A stretch of DNA of 64,000 nucleotides, taken from assembly GCF_964656455.1 (NCBI RefSeq), contig NC_135712.1, positions 72,607,239 to 72,671,238 of the forward strand, given 5' to 3'. Under the pieces are notes generated by a model that worked only from the letters and a program-made list of their open reading frames with translations, had not been told where the DNA came from and ran no database searches. The DNA comes from Halichoerus grypus. Lineage: Eukaryota > Chordata > Mammalia > Carnivora > Phocidae. Positions within the stretch are counted from its first letter, which is position 1; the number at the start of each line of letters is the position of its first letter. Positions 1 through 10,963 of this stretch are shown here, piece by piece. The translations under genes and the position numbers were made by a program.

Positions 1-133
1 CCCGCATCGGGCTCCCTGCTCCGTGGGAAGCCTGCTTCTCCCTCCCCTACTCCCCCTACTTGTGTTCCCTCTCTCGCTGTGTCTCTCTCTGTCAAGTAAA
101 TAAATAAAATCTTAAAAAAAAAAAATAAATAAA
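1..133 (+). mobile_element. CAN-SINE (tRNA-Lys-derived), 5' part cut by window edge
   Basis: The copy begins inside the SINE body (CGGGCTCCCTGCTC), runs through the CT-rich region and ends in TAAATAAATAAAATCTT plus an A-rich tail. The tRNA-like head lies outside the window. The low divergence fits a young carnivoran SINE. Confidence 0.93.
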
Positions 134-149
134 GTCCTGGGACCTATAA

Positions 150-205
150 GTACTGAAGCTGGGATTCGTACCCAGGTCGGCTCAGGCTCACTGTCCATCC
201 AGTCC
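150..205 (-). repeat. MIR fragment
   Basis: The stretch GCTGGGATTCGTACCCAGG matches the reverse complement of the tRNA-derived part of MIR (mammalian-wide interspersed repeat). It is short and old. The rest of 134-420 shows nothing I recognise. Confidence 0.45.
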
Positions 206-420
206 AGCCCACCTTACCAGACGGGGCCTGAGCATTATCTCCCCAGTGTTCTACCGCCTTCTCCTGCTTCCCGACCTTCGTGGAACCAGTTCCTCAGGGC
301 TCCTTCCCAGTCCCAGCTGCATCCACTCAAGATACAGGCCTACCGAGCAGCCCTCCCCTGCGAATTTGCTGCGCCTCTCCCTCTGAACAGCCCAGAAGGG
401 CCAGCAGCCCAGGTACATTT

Positions 421-635
421 TTTAAAAAAGATTTTATTTATTCATTTGAGACACAGAGATACAGAGAGAGAGAGAGAGAGAGAGACAGCATGAGCAGGGG
501 GAGAGGCAGAAGGAGAGGGAGAAACAGGCTCCCTGCTGAGCCAGGAGCCCAATGTGGGACTCGATCCCAGGACCCTGGGATCATGACCTGAGCCAAAGGC
601 AGATGCTTAACCACCTGAGCCACCCAGGCGCCCCC
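421..635 (-). mobile_element. CAN-SINE, full length, antisense
   Basis: The reverse-complement SINE starts with the T-rich tail (AAAGATTTTATTTATT), has a (GA)n stretch, and ends with GAGCCACCCAGGCGCCCC. A 16-bp TSD, AGCCCAGGTACATTTT, lies at 406-421 and 636-651. Open frames here are SINE-derived and not genes. Confidence 0.96.
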
Positions 636-651
636 AGCCCAGGTACATTTT

Positions 652-1440
652 GAATATTTCGTTACCTGATAACCTCCCAGTGATGTTGTTCGCCCTTGAC
701 AACACAGGGTCTTATTTTAAAAATGACATTAGCCAATGGCTTTTTAATTTTAGTTTTTATATTTATCAAAATGAAACGCGCATAATTTGGAGAGTGAAAT
801 CGTTCTATGACGGCTGCCTCTCACATACTTGTGTTTCTGTTCTGATTTTTCAGTTTTAAGCATTCACCCTTGAATCCCCGCTATGAAAGATGAATGCAGC
901 TCTTTCATCCGCTGCCGAACCCTCCTTAGTTAGGCGCACACTCCTTTTCCATTCTACATCTTCTTAATATTGTTATATGTTAATGCCTTTTATTCAAAAT
1001 TCAGTATTTACATTATGAAAATATATATTATAGTTCTAATGGAGCCCTTCAATAAGCTGTGATTAGTTTTCCTTTCCTGGAGTTAGTGACGGTCTTATTT
1101 TTTCATTTGCTTTGTTTATTTTGCATTAAGCAATCTTTAAAGTTCAAACTCTTTGCCAAAGATCTAAATCCCCTCCACAGGTCTTCTATCCAATTCATCT
1201 CTGTGCAGAAGCCGCTCCCGGGGCTCTGCCCGGCGCTGGTGCCCACTGGTGGCCCTCCCTGCATCTCCCTGCATGCTGTTCAGCTGTCCTGGTTGTGGGG
1301 GGGAGGGGGCTGCGGCATCCTGGGGTTCCCTTCACTGCCCTTCCCGGGTGGATCTCTTGTTTCCTACACCCTCCGTTTATTCTATTCAGGAGGAGCTCAT
1401 TTTCTAGGAACTACAGGAGAAAGGGGGCATGCAGCCATGC
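652..1440. other. Unassigned AT-rich to mixed sequence
   Basis: No gene or clear repeat is visible. A 129-codon frame at 1059-1448 ends in a G-rich low-complexity peptide and has no recognisable domain. An old L2 fragment around 1160-1400 is possible but unproven. Confidence 0.5.
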
Positions 1441-1444
1441 CTTT

Positions 1445-1505
1445 TTAACCTAAGTATTTCCAGCACCCAGCATCATAGGTGCCCAATAAATGTTTGTAAA
1501 TAATG
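1445..1505 (+). repeat. L2 or MIR 3' end fragment
   Basis: CAGCACCCAGCATCATAGG followed by TGCCCAATAAATGTTTG resembles the shared 3' terminus of L2 and MIR elements (GTGCCTGGCACATAGTAGG, then TCAATAAATG). Confidence 0.5.
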
Positions 1506-1724
1506 AAAGGATAAAAGAAGAAAGGAGGACAAGAAACATCAGCAGAGAAAAAGTTATCACAGATCTAAGAGATAAAGGGGAACAGTAAATCCTGATAATT
1601 TGATGTTTAAATGACTCACCTAAACTTTTAACTTATGATTTACATAAGTAATAATGAAAATTCACAAGAACTCCTGGATTTAGGGGACTCTTCTCATCTT
1701 TTCAAAAGGCTGTCTGGCGTGGGG

Positions 1725-1835
1725 AAAGAATGTAGGCAGTGAATGAGTTACTTAACCTTTCCGTGTCTTGATTTCTTTGTCCATAAAAAGAAAGGGATGA
1801 TAGTACTTACCCAGGAAAAGTGCTGTTGAGTGAGA
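1725..1835 (+). repeat. MIR fragment
   Basis: GAGTTACTTAACCTTTCCG, followed by TTGATTTCTTTGTCCAT, follows the MIR core consensus (CAAGTTACTTAACCTCTCTG, then CAGTTTCCTCATCTG). It is diverged. Confidence 0.6.
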
Positions 1836-1935
1836 ACTAATAGCTGCTGAGCGCTGTCATATGTCATCCCATTAAAATGACACTTAAATCATTTGTATGC
1901 AAAATACCTACCTCCATGCCCAGGCTTTTGTAGTA

Positions 1936-2446
1936 CAGTTGACCCTGGAACAACGTGGGAGTTAGGGTCATCAACCCCCCACACCATCAGAAATCCGTGT
2001 GTAACTTTTGACTCTCCCCAAATTTAACTGCTAATAGCCTACTGTTGACCGGAAGCCTTACCCATGACATAAACATTCCATTAACACATTATTTTGTATG
2101 TTATATGTATTATATACTGTATTCCTACAATAAGTTAAATTAGAGAAAAAAATGTTATTAAGAAAATCACAAGGAAGGGGCGCCTGGGTGGCGCAGTCAG
2201 TTAAGCATCCGATTCTTGATCTCAACTCAGGTCTTGATCTCAGGGTCGTGAGTTCAAGCCCCGCACTGGGCTCCACTTTGGGCGTGGAGCCTACTTAAAA
2301 AAAGAGAGACAGAGAGAGAGAGAGAAAAGAAAAAAAAAAGAAAATCATGAGGAAACTACATGTACAGTACTGTACTTGTTGAAAAAATCTGTGTATAAGT
2401 GCACCTTCATTTACAGTTCAGACCCATGTTGTTCAAGGGTTGACTG
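1936..2446 (-). mobile_element. Tigger-like (pogo-type Tc1/mariner) non-autonomous DNA transposon, copy 1
   Basis: The terminal inverted repeats are CAGTTGACCCTGGAACAAC and its near complement GTTGTTCAAGGGTTGACTG. TA dinucleotides flank both ends (1934-1935 and 2447-2448), as expected for Tc1/mariner targets. There is no transposase frame, so it is a MITE-like deletion product. A CAN-SINE sits inside it at 2177-2337. The superfamily is secure; the subfamily name is not. Confidence 0.85.
2177..2337 (+). mobile_element. CAN-SINE, older short subtype, nested in Tigger-like copy 1
   Basis: The head GGGGCGCCTGGGTGGCGCAG is followed by TTCTTGATCTCAACTCAGG and GGTCGTGAGTTCAAGCCCC, with a short (GA)n and A tail. 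This is the older, tRNA-like subtype. Its TSD is AAGAAAATCACAAGGAA (2160-2176) and AAGAAAATCATGAGGAA (2338-2354), with two mismatches that suggest age. Confidence 0.92.
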
Positions 2447-2589
2447 TACTTGGTAAATGAAAATAATTTCCTTCCTTTCTCCTTTTAAGAACTCAGGGTG
2501 CTCTGACTTGACAAATACAACAGTATCGAGGATGTTGAAAATGGTTATAAAAGTTTAGAATTGGGTTCAGAAGTGATGAGGGTGATAGC

Positions 2590-2705
2590 AGTGAGATCCC
2601 CTTCTAGTGTTGGCTCTCACGGCGACTTGCTGTGCATCCTTAGGCAAGTCGCTCTCCCTTCCCGAGCCTCAGTGTTTCCTTCAGCAAAATGTGGGGCCAT
2701 GTGGC
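2590..2705 (+). repeat. MIR fragment
   Basis: GCATCCTTAGGCAAGTCGCT followed by GAGCCTCAGTGTTTCCTTC matches the MIR core (CCTTGGGCAAGTCACTT, then GCCTCAGTTTCCTCATC). Confidence 0.65.
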
Positions 2706-2929
2706 TGGTGACGGAGGTCCCCCACCCCACCCCAACTCTGCCGAGCTCTAATCTTGTTCTATGAAATGCCCTTCCCAGAACCGACTCCACCCAGCTGCTG
2801 TTCGCACCATTTGACTGCGAGACAGATGCTCTCTCTGCCCCTGGCACCGGCCTCCTACAGGACTGGAGCCCATGATAGATGTCCTCGGAGGTGGACTGGG
2901 GAGAAGAAGCCGTTACATTCTTCTGCAAT

Positions 2930-3660
2930 GTAATGCAAAACAGCTCCGGCTTTGGCTCCAGCCGACACCAGGGAAGTGGACTTCATTGTAAAAGCCGCCT
3001 TGTCAGCGTCAGCCCGGGGTGATTAATGACTCTTTAATCCCAGAGCAGAATACCTGACAAAATATGCTTGCGCCAAAAAGGCAGAACAAACCTAATTAGA
3101 GCCTGGTCAACCCACTCACAAGGTGTGGGTTGCTAAGGACCCCAGCCCCTCGGAAAGGAAACCTCTCCCTTTAGGTCTGTGAAAGAATCAAGTGTCCACA
3201 ATGGGGAAGGGACTCCATTAAAAGCAGGGACTGGCCAATGAATAAACATGTAGGTTACCGTGTTGATATTTCCCTGAATGCCATTCTGAAGTGGGGTGCT
3301 TGGGGCCTCGGAGGCCGGTGCCCCCGGTATTGTACTGGGGGAGGGACTGGCCATTTGAAGTCAAGGTGAGGACATACTGGGGGCAGATGGAACCTGCTTT
3401 GTTTGTGAAAGAGTTTTTCTGCTATTTATGCTAATGAGTGGGAAACACTTCTCAAGCATTTCAGATGATTCTGTAATGAGGCCCGGCAGAATGTGCCAAC
3501 ATTGTTGGCCCAGGACAATTTTAAACTCCCACTCGCCACATTAGCAGCCCCTTTCTTTACATGAAGGCCCTTGGAGGGTGAAAGAGGACAATGAAGGAAG
3601 AGTGAAAACATCACAAAGAGAGGCTTTTGTTTCCCCTTCCTTTGAACCCTCTCAAAAGCC
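2930..3660. other. Unique sequence, candidate conserved non-coding element
   Basis: No repeat signature is visible. It holds AT-rich homeodomain-like words (GATTAATGACTCTTTAATCC near 3020, CCTAATTAGAGC near 3090, TTATGCTAATGAG near 3425) and no usable reading frame. Conservation cannot be judged from one sequence, so a regulatory role is only a possibility. Confidence 0.3.
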
Positions 3661-4080
3661 CGGTTTCAAGGGGTGTGTTGGGCCTGCCTTTCAACGTTAC
3701 TGAACCCAGAATCCCCTGTTGTTTAGCAACATAGAAAGCTGACCTTAATCGACTCCACTTCTGAGCAGGCTTTGTAAATCACTCTGCCCCAGAGTGAAAT
3801 TTCCTGATGGCGTCTGTATGTGATATACACCATTTGTCCACAGGATACCAACGTGCCCGTGCAACGCACACGCGCTCTTCAGCTCACAACCTGCTCTGTG
3901 GACATTCTTGAGTTTCCTTCTCCCGCGCAGCCTACCTCCGCATGACACCGCTAAGACAGCTGAGCTGCAGGGGACTTAGGTGACCCGACCAGAGTCATAC
4001 CTCGAGAACAGAAAGGAGCTGTGGCCAGAACTGAGGTCCCCCTGACTTTCCGCGCTCGACCACAGTTGTTCCAGGATGGT
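3661..4080. other. Unassigned unique sequence
   Basis: Mixed base composition, only short open frames and no repeat signature that I recognise. Confidence 0.4.
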
Positions 4081-4086
4081 ACGTCC

Positions 4087-4112
4087 TGTGTGTGTGCGTG
4101 TGTGCGCGTGCC
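4087..4112 (+). repeat. Short imperfect (GT)n tract
   Basis: A TGTGTGTGTGCGTGTGTGCG run, interrupted by CG steps. Confidence 0.7.
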
Positions 4113-5660
4113 AGAGAGACATCTTCAGAGGGGAGTGTGTTGAAAGCGTTATGTTTTAGGGAAAGAAGGGCACTGCTAGATTATGGTGACATTTTGGATT
4201 TCCTCCTTAATTTTTGGTCATGATAGCATTTCCCGGACAAGACTTCTCCTTTCACTGGACTCTGGCTGTACCCCGTTGATTCATATCCACTCCTTCCTTC
4301 CTCGGCCCCAAGTCACCCAGCGGCAGGCAAGCGGCTGCTACACGGCGCCGTATTGGATAGTCCAGCTTCCCTACAGGGGAGCGCCTGCCTGGGCCTTATC
4401 GGTTGGTTCCAGGGGCGCTGTGAGGAAGGGGGTGCACCCTGGCACTCATCTACAAGTTTGGCTGCGGTTCCGGCCTGAGAGACATGTGCATACCCTCAGA
4501 GCCTCTAGACTGGTAACGGTCAAAGCTGACTTTGGTTTCTGACCAGGGCTGGTGTCTTGGGCACGTGGTCCGCACAGAGGTAGCAGACTCTGTGCTCCAG
4601 AGGGCGTGGTTTAGTGCTGTGCTGTCACTATCTTGACATTCCTCATACTTTCATCTTTGAACTTCTGTTTATAAGTGAAGTCCAATAAAACGGGAGAGCA
4701 AGGGCGGTACGTGCACTCTGCCTGTGCACGCAGTTCCTTGCTGCCCCATTGCACGGAGTGTCCTCCACGTACTCCCTGCGGGAATTCAGCGGAAGTCCCA
4801 GCAAGCTAAGTGCCCTGTGTCGCCACTGAGTGGGGCGCCCATGGCCTGGAGAGGCTGTGCTTTCTGTTCAAACCAGAACGGAAGGATGCCGAGAGAAGGC
4901 AATGGCTTCTACGAAACACGGCTGACCGGGGAGCCCCGTCATATCCTTCCTGCTCATATGAACTAGTCATTCACGCTGAAGGCCATGAGGCAACGAAAGG
5001 GGGAGAGGGGATGATGTCTGCCTTCCCGGCAGCCTCTGCGGTGAACCAAAGGCGGAGAGGGATGGGAGAATGTGTGTGTACTACGAAATGGCATAAAAAC
5101 AATTGAGTTAGCGTTGAGTAGCACTTCCACTGTTCTGGAAAGAACAGCACACATATGCATGTATGGGCCACAAAGTCAAAGTTCTGCATTCTGGCGACTC
5201 TGCGTAGGGGTTAGATGCTCTTATATTTGCATTGAAAACTGGCATTGTACAATCTATAGATGCATGGTAAAACTCACGCAAATGATCTAAAAATTTGATT
5301 TCTCTTTACTTAAAATGACATTAAATAGCAAATAAAAATCACCACGACAAGTTGAGAGAGAAACCACAGAAGGAAGGGAAGAGCTTTATATTTTGGCATG
5401 TTTAAAGACACTTTTTTTCCTGCTTTTTGGACGAGAGGCCCAATGCTTTCATTTTGCACTGGTCCCACATTATGTAGTTAACCCTGTTCTGGCAGAAGAC
5501 ATGTAGAAATGAATATTATGTGTTTAAAAACAATTTTCTGTGATCACAGATGTCATGATTAACTCCAAAAGGAACTGATCTATGAATGGTGCTGCTCTTT
5601 GGGTCTCACTAGCGTGCTGGAGGGGCTGGTGCCTGGTGCTGCATCACCCTGCAGGCAAAG
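4113..5660. other. Unassigned unique sequence
   Basis: No gene, RNA or clear repeat is visible. Open frames of up to 119 codons (4183-4542) show no domain and no coding signal. The stretch 5280-5560 is AT-rich and repeat-free to the eye. Confidence 0.4.
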
Positions 5661-5664
5661 GGTG

Positions 5665-5765
5665 GTGTGGGGGAAACCTCGTGGACCTATTATCTAAGTA
5701 AACACGGACAAGTCACTTATCTCGAGGCCTCTCTTTTCTTAATCTGCAAAATGGAGATAACGCAT
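5665..5765 (+). repeat. MIR fragment
   Basis: GGACAAGTCACTTATCTCG, then CTCTTTTCTTAATCTGCAAA and ATGGAGATAACG, follows the MIR core and downstream consensus. Confidence 0.65.
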
Positions 5766-7425
5766 GCCTTGCCCATTTTGTCTGAAGTTCCAGCAAAAGA
5801 AAAAAGATATAAAGATGTTTTGAAAAATTTAAAGTGTTGTGCATGTACAAAGGACTTTATAACTTTTAGTATTACTAAAAAAAAAAATCACAAAGCAAGA
5901 ATCATGAACATTGCTCTTTGTTCCCTCTGATTTGCAAATTAATTTTAAATGAAGTTCCACCAAATTTGCATAACTCCAAATTCATGTTTTTTTTTCTTTT
6001 AAAGAAATCTGTTAATAACTGTTTGGAAGATATATTCAATATATTCACAACTTTTTCTTCCTCCTTGTGGTATACAATATACACCAATGTTTTTAAAAGC
6101 CAGAGTGGTTTGGCCAACATAAGGAAGCTTTATTCTATGCAAAAAAGCAAAATATAAAGTAGTGTATACAGTATTCTATAATTACACAGTTGTCAAATCT
6201 GTGCATAGAAAAATGGATGGAAATAAATCAAAAGCCTAACAACTGAAAAAATAAACAACCTCATACAGAAAATAAATGAGCCCAAATCACATAGGGCCCT
6301 TTCATAATGTGGTCTACTGTTTTATCACGCAGTTCAGATAACTTTTGGATTAAAATATGTTTCTCTAAATGTAATAGCTGTTCACAGGCGAAGTCTGATA
6401 GATTAACCTGCTGAGACTATAGAAATGTGCTAATCTTATCCCTCCAATAGCAGCATTATAAGTAGGTCTCTGTCATATAATAATTTTATAATAAATGGCA
6501 GACTGATACAGCAAAAGAATGAATGTACTGGAAGGAAACCATTTTTGCCCTGGGACATTGAGGAAGTAATTTCTCTTAGCATGGGCCTCAGTTTCCCCAT
6601 CTGTCCCAGGGACAGAGTGGACGATAAACTCTGAAGGGACATCCAGCACCAGTATTCTGTGTTTTGATGGCCTTGATGTGACCTTCAAAGCCTTAGCGCC
6701 AAAGTCATTCTCAGGACCACCCGAAGTGAGGCCGTGAGTACACATGGCAACAGTTGGCATAGACAGGGTCTGTGTCCCAAGGTGACACAGCAGATCTGGG
6801 TTCTCAAATAACAGTTTCAAGTCCAGATCCAATCTGTCCCTTGGCCCGAGGTACTCCTCTCTGGATGGGACCCATCCTCCCAGAGTGGGAGGCTCTTTTC
6901 CCAGCGCTGAGAGGAGTGCATTCAGCTTTCTCTCCTAAGGCTGTCTGACCGCGTCCCCGACATACCCACACAGCAGCTGACCCATAAGTGTTTGTTGAAC
7001 ACCGAGTTATGGTTTCATAATTTATTACTCATTTTATTTCTCCTTTCAGACTGCAAGCACTTCAGAGTCAGAGGCTCATCAAATTCAAATTCATCCCTCT
7101 CTTCCCCAACGCAGCTCGCGCATGCATGGGACCTAGCATATAGGGAGAGCTCTGCAGATGTGAATTCTAATGTTTTGAGTAAACTCGAATGATGGCCACT
7201 ACCCATTTTGCTGAAGTAGATATTCTTGCTCATGAGGGACCCCAGGCTGCCCTGGACTGGTGCTGGTGTCTGCCTCCTGCTCCCCAGTGGGAGGGTTGGG
7301 GACACAACTTGTGCTTTTCTGGGAGGACACAGACAACCATAAACTAAATCCCAAAACTCTTGCTTGTCTTACTAAAGACCGCACTTCCCATGACCTCGGG
7401 CTTTTCTTGCTTTGCAGTCTTATTC
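5766..7425. other. AT-rich unassigned sequence with weak MIR-like patch
   Basis: 5766-6500 is AT-rich with no recognised element. Near 6580-6605 the words GGGCCTCAGTTTCCCCATCTG suggest another MIR core. 6840-7425 is unassigned. There is no coding signal. Confidence 0.4.
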
Positions 7426-7439
7426 AAAATGGCATTTGG

Positions 7440-7618
7440 GGGGCGCCTGGGTGGCTCAGATGGTTAAGTGTCTGCCTTCGGCTCAGGTCATGATCCCAGG
7501 GTCCTGGGATCGAGCCCCTCATCGGGCTCCCTGCTCAGCAGAGAGCCTGCTTCTCCCTCTCCCTCTGCCACTTCCCCTGCTTGTACTCTCTATGTCAAAA
7601 TAAATAAAATCTTTAAAA
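7440..7618 (+). mobile_element. CAN-SINE, full length
   Basis: The complete head (GGGGCGCCTGGGTGGCTCAG), body and TAAATAAAATCTTT tail are present. The TSD AAAATGGCATTTGG (7426-7439) is repeated as AAAATGGTATTTGG (7619-7632). It inserted at the 5' edge of the L1 fragment that follows. Confidence 0.96.
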
Positions 7619-7632
7619 AAAATGGTATTTGG

Positions 7633-8125
7633 AATATACACTACCCAGCAATGAAAAATTGTGTGAGGCTGTTCATAGCAGCTGTGTTCGTTATAGTCTC
7701 AAACCAGGAACAAGCCAAATGTCCATCGGCAGGAGATTGGGCAAACAAAATTCATTATATCCTTACTAGAAAATACTACTCAGCAATAAAAAGGAGCAAA
7801 CTACATGGATGAATCTTAAAAGCATCCTAAGTGAAGGAAGCCAGATGCAAAAGAGTACATACTGAATGCTTGTATTTAAAGGCAGTTCTAGAACAGATCA
7901 AATTCATGGAGAGTGACAGAAATAGGAACAGTGCTTGCCTGGGAGTGGAGTGGGCGGTGGGGGGGGGGGGGGGATTGCCTGGAAAGAGGGCACAAGGGAA
8001 GTTTCTGGGTTGATGGAAATGTTCTATATCTTGACTGGGGTGGAGGTTGTTACACTTGTCAAAACTCATTGAACTGTACACTTAAAAATCTCTACATTGC
8101 ATTGTTTGTTCAATTAACCCTCAAT
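7633..8125 (+). mobile_element. L1 LINE 3' end fragment (old L1M type)
   Basis: It contains the hallmark distal L1 sequence: AAATGTCCATCGGCAGG, AATACTACTCAGCAATAAAA, GAAGCCAGATGCAAAAGAG, then a G-rich 3' UTR tract with a run of about 17 G at 7955-7972 and AACTGTACACTTAAAA. The fragment is severely 5' truncated. The ORF2 terminus is degraded and not translatable. Confidence 0.88.
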
Positions 8126-9195
8126 TAAACCCCCCGTAACATTTGTAGCTGAAGTTTCCCACCTTTCAGTGGCTGGCTGGCTGTCTCCCGGCTCAGACCC
8201 AGGGAAGGAAGCTGTGATTCCTCAGCTGTGGCCACGCTACAGATCTCCTCACATCCGCCTGGGGCGGCCCCAGCACGTGGCCCATTTCTCATTCAGGCAC
8301 TTTGCTGGCACTTTGTGAATGCCTGTCTTTCCCTGGGCTCTCTCGGGGCCCACGGAAAACTCCCATCCTTCTTCCCCTAAGCTACTTCTTCAGATCTCCA
8401 GTTCTCTCTGTGTTTTCTCTTCTCTACGCTAATCCCCAGTTTTTCCATCCATGCTTCATTGAACATGGTTTCCAAACCCTTCCTCCTTGTAGGTCCCTCC
8501 CCTGGACACGTTCCAGCTGCCCCAGGCCCATTTCAACAATTCTCTGAACACTTTGGCAGACAAACTCGACTTCTCCCTCCAAAGTGATTTCAGCAGGAGG
8601 AGGCGGGCCGTGAGCCATTGTCAGAACAAGCCAACAGGTTAAACTTTTTTTAAAGGGGAAAGAGAAATGGAAATGTGGTGGGAATCCTGCAAAAGGTCCC
8701 TGTGAATGATTGACACACATTTAAGCAGACATCGTATTTGTGCGATGCCAGGGGGCTGATCCATTAATAGATATAATTTGTAGGCTCCCAAGGAGAGGTT
8801 AAAGAGGAGAGCACAGATTCCTTTGAGCCGACTTGGTGCTCCATGTCATCTGTCCCAGCCTTAATCAAGTTATCATATCAACCCGGTGTCTCCTGGACCC
8901 CAGCTCCCCATCTGAATGAGGAAAAGATTTGCAGACAAATTTCTAGCAGCAGGAAGTTGGTGCTCTCCTGCGAGTTTGGATAAAAAGTACCTGTAACCTC
9001 TCCAGGCCTCCCTCCTGCTCCTGCTGAGAGTTCAGTTCAAGTGGCTCCCTTATTTGATTACGCCTCTCGGGCCTTTTCTGGTGTAGGTATCCAATCCACG
9101 GCCATGCCCACCGGCTCCCTACGAAGCAGAAAACATTAGAGTTACTCTTTTGTGAAATTATGGGGAAGCTCAGTGGGCCAAGCACTCATGTAGGG
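8126..9195. other. Unassigned sequence, includes candidate conserved non-coding block
   Basis: No gene or clear repeat is visible. The part around 8590-8940 is repeat-free, with AT-rich words (AATGATTGACACACATTTAAG, CCATTAATAGATATAATTTG, CCTTAATCAAGTTATC) that resemble typical enhancer-like unique DNA. This is weak evidence. Confidence 0.3.
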
Positions 9196-9215
9196 GTGTG
9201 TGTGTGTGTGTGTGT
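9196..9215 (+). repeat. (GT)n microsatellite
   Basis: About ten uninterrupted GT units, followed by ATGCATGCGTGCAAG. Confidence 0.9.
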
Positions 9216-9566
9216 ATGCATGCGTGCAAGGAGACACACAGATGTGTGTAAAGAGAGGAATGCTGTCTGTTAGCAAATGTGGCATTGATTTATATTTGCT
9301 TCCTTTAGTCAAAGACCAACTGAGTGGCATCTCTAAGTCCTCACGATAAAAAAAAAAAAAAAGAGGTAGAGAAGAAAAGGCTTCTGCTTAAGCCCTATAG
9401 ATCATTATTATTTTTTTAGTGTTTGCGAAAGCTTTATAACATGCATAATTTGCAAGCAATGGACCAGATTCTATTATCGATTTCTTCGCTTGTATAATTC
9501 AAATTATTGTGCTGTGTAGTATTTTATAGTGAGGGTACAAATTATGATGCTCTTTGTAACTGTTTT
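9216..9566. other. Unassigned AT-rich sequence with A-run
   Basis: It has an A-run at about 9348-9362 and otherwise unique AT-rich DNA. No element was recognised upstream of the A-run, so it is not called a retrocopy. Confidence 0.4.
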
Positions 9567-9737
9567 TTATTTTATTTTATTTATTTATTTGAGAGAGAGA
9601 GCAGGGGGAGGGGCAGAAGGAGAGGGAGAGGCAGACTCCCCGCTGAGCAGAGAGCCGGATTACACAAACCCACCCCCACCCCATCATGACCTGAGCTGAA
9701 GGCAGCCCTTTAACCCACTGAGCCACCCAGGTGCCCC
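9567..9737 (-). mobile_element. CAN-SINE, antisense
   Basis: The T-rich tail, GAGAGAGAGAGCAGGGGGAG body and final GAGCCACCCAGGTGCCCC are clear. The diverged TSD is about TTTGTAACTGTTTTT and CTTGTGACTGTTTTT. The middle is shortened. Confidence 0.93.
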
Positions 9738-10068
9738 TACTTGTGACTGTTTTTGTGGGAAGGTATTACTGGACTTTCATCATTTGTTGGTAGGTTTGTG
9801 CATATCCATCTCTCCTAAACATTACTTTAGGAGCAGAGAAAAAGAATGTAGGGGATATGTGTTGTAAGCATGTGCCTACTCTAGATTGCCTTTTTTCTTT
9901 CATTGGTTTTCTTAAAAAAAAAAAAAAGGACATTTATTTTCCCACTCAATCACCAAAAAACAAAAAAACCAAAAAATTTTGCAAGACACTATTTTGGATT
10001 CATTTCAGGAAATATTAACCTAATCAAGGAGAATAATGGTAATGTCTTTTCATCTTCAGGTGCCCCAG
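9738..10068. other. Unassigned AT-rich sequence upstream of CpG island
   Basis: It holds A-runs (about 9913-9927 and 9954-9975) and no recognised repeat. The sequence turns CpG-rich at about 10069. Confidence 0.4.
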
Positions 10069-10206
10069 ACCCCGGAGAATCCCGCCTAAGAGGGGCATTT
10101 TCAGATCAGCCCGCGGCTTCGGGAAGACTCTGGCCGTGTCGGGGGAGGGGGTGCTGAAAACTCCGGATGAAATTGGACTTGTCAGGGCGAGAGCGAGGAC
10201 AGCGCT

Positions 10207-10218
10207 GGGCTGGTAAGC
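10207..10218 (+). promoter_or_regulatory. Candidate 5' splice site inside CpG island
   Basis: GGGCTG/GTAAGC fits the mammalian splice-donor consensus, with the intron GT at 10213-10214. A second candidate, GGCCAG/GTATGG, lies near 10517. Either could end a first exon starting in the island. No partner exon can be assigned. Confidence 0.25.
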
Positions 10219-10529
10219 AACGGACTTCTCATGCATCTGTTCATTGCTGAGCGGGGAAAAAAAGGAAACACACCCTCTGAACTCAGGATGCCTATTGATG
10301 TATCCCTTTAACAGGCCGGACGCTTGGGAAGCCGATGTCTTGGGGCTCGCTGGCGGTGGTTGTGGAGAGAACCGGGGCGCCCACGGAGCCGACCTTCACA
10401 GCGTCGGCCGGGATGCCGCGGGTTAAGCGACCTGGCTGCGCGGAGGGGCGCCCTGGCTGCCGTCGGGAAATATATTTGATTTTCTGAAATTTTTGGCAGC
10501 TGGTGACAAAGGGCCAGGTATGGCTCCTC

Positions 10530-10554
10530 GGCGGGGGGCGGGGGGCGGGGGGGG
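10530..10554 (+). other. G-quadruplex motif
   Basis: Three long G runs (6, 6 and 8-9 G) separated by single C bases can supply four or more G-tracts. The motif lies in the middle of the CpG island. Confidence 0.75.
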
Positions 10555-10816
10555 AACTTTGCAGGAGGAGGCCGCGGGCCACACAAAGGTGGGCCCGGAT
10601 CCCCGCGCCGCAGCCCCCTGTGCCCCTGGGGGGTCCCGCCGCCGCCGCAGGGGCCACCGAGCCAAGGCCCGCGGCTGTGTCCCCTGGGCTGTGGCGAGCC
10701 GCCCCGCCGGCCTCCCGGCTGGGCCAGACGCTCCGGAGCACTGGGCGCAGGGCCTGTGTGCAGGGCATGCCTCCTGAAGGAGAAGGGGCGCCTCGCGCTG
10801 TCTTAGCGCTGAAGTC

Positions 10817-10963
10817 CAAGGCCCCTGCTCGGTCACAAGCAGCAGGGGACTTTTAGAGCTTCAGTCAGTTCATCAAGAAAGGTCCACAACTCCCTTGTCT
10901 AAGTCAGCCTTTTGCTAGGGTTTTGGAGGTGTCGCCAGAAATTACCCCAGGCTCCATGAACTG
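10817..10963. other. CpG island shore, unassigned
   Basis: CpG density drops sharply. No gene or repeat was recognised. Confidence 0.4.

Larger units (their letters stand above)
10069..10816. promoter_or_regulatory. CpG island, possible promoter
   Basis: CpG dinucleotides are dense here, with about 20 in 10316-10460 alone and many more in 10570-10740, while the flanks are CpG-poor. Intact CpGs in mammalian DNA imply a germline-unmethylated region, usually a promoter. No obvious TATA box is seen. Open frames on both strands (for example 175 codons at 10819-10292) lack domains and look like GC-driven chance frames. A non-coding RNA or alternative first exon is possible. Confidence 0.75.

Noticed and set aside
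7440..7618. SINE heads as tRNA genes
   Set aside because: They keep A- and B-box-like words but do not fold as tRNA and continue into the SINE body and tail.
10292..10819. 175-codon minus-strand open frame in the CpG island, with overlapping plus-strand frames
   Set aside because: GC-rich DNA lacks stop codons by chance. The peptide is A/P/R/G-rich with no domain, and several frames are open at once.
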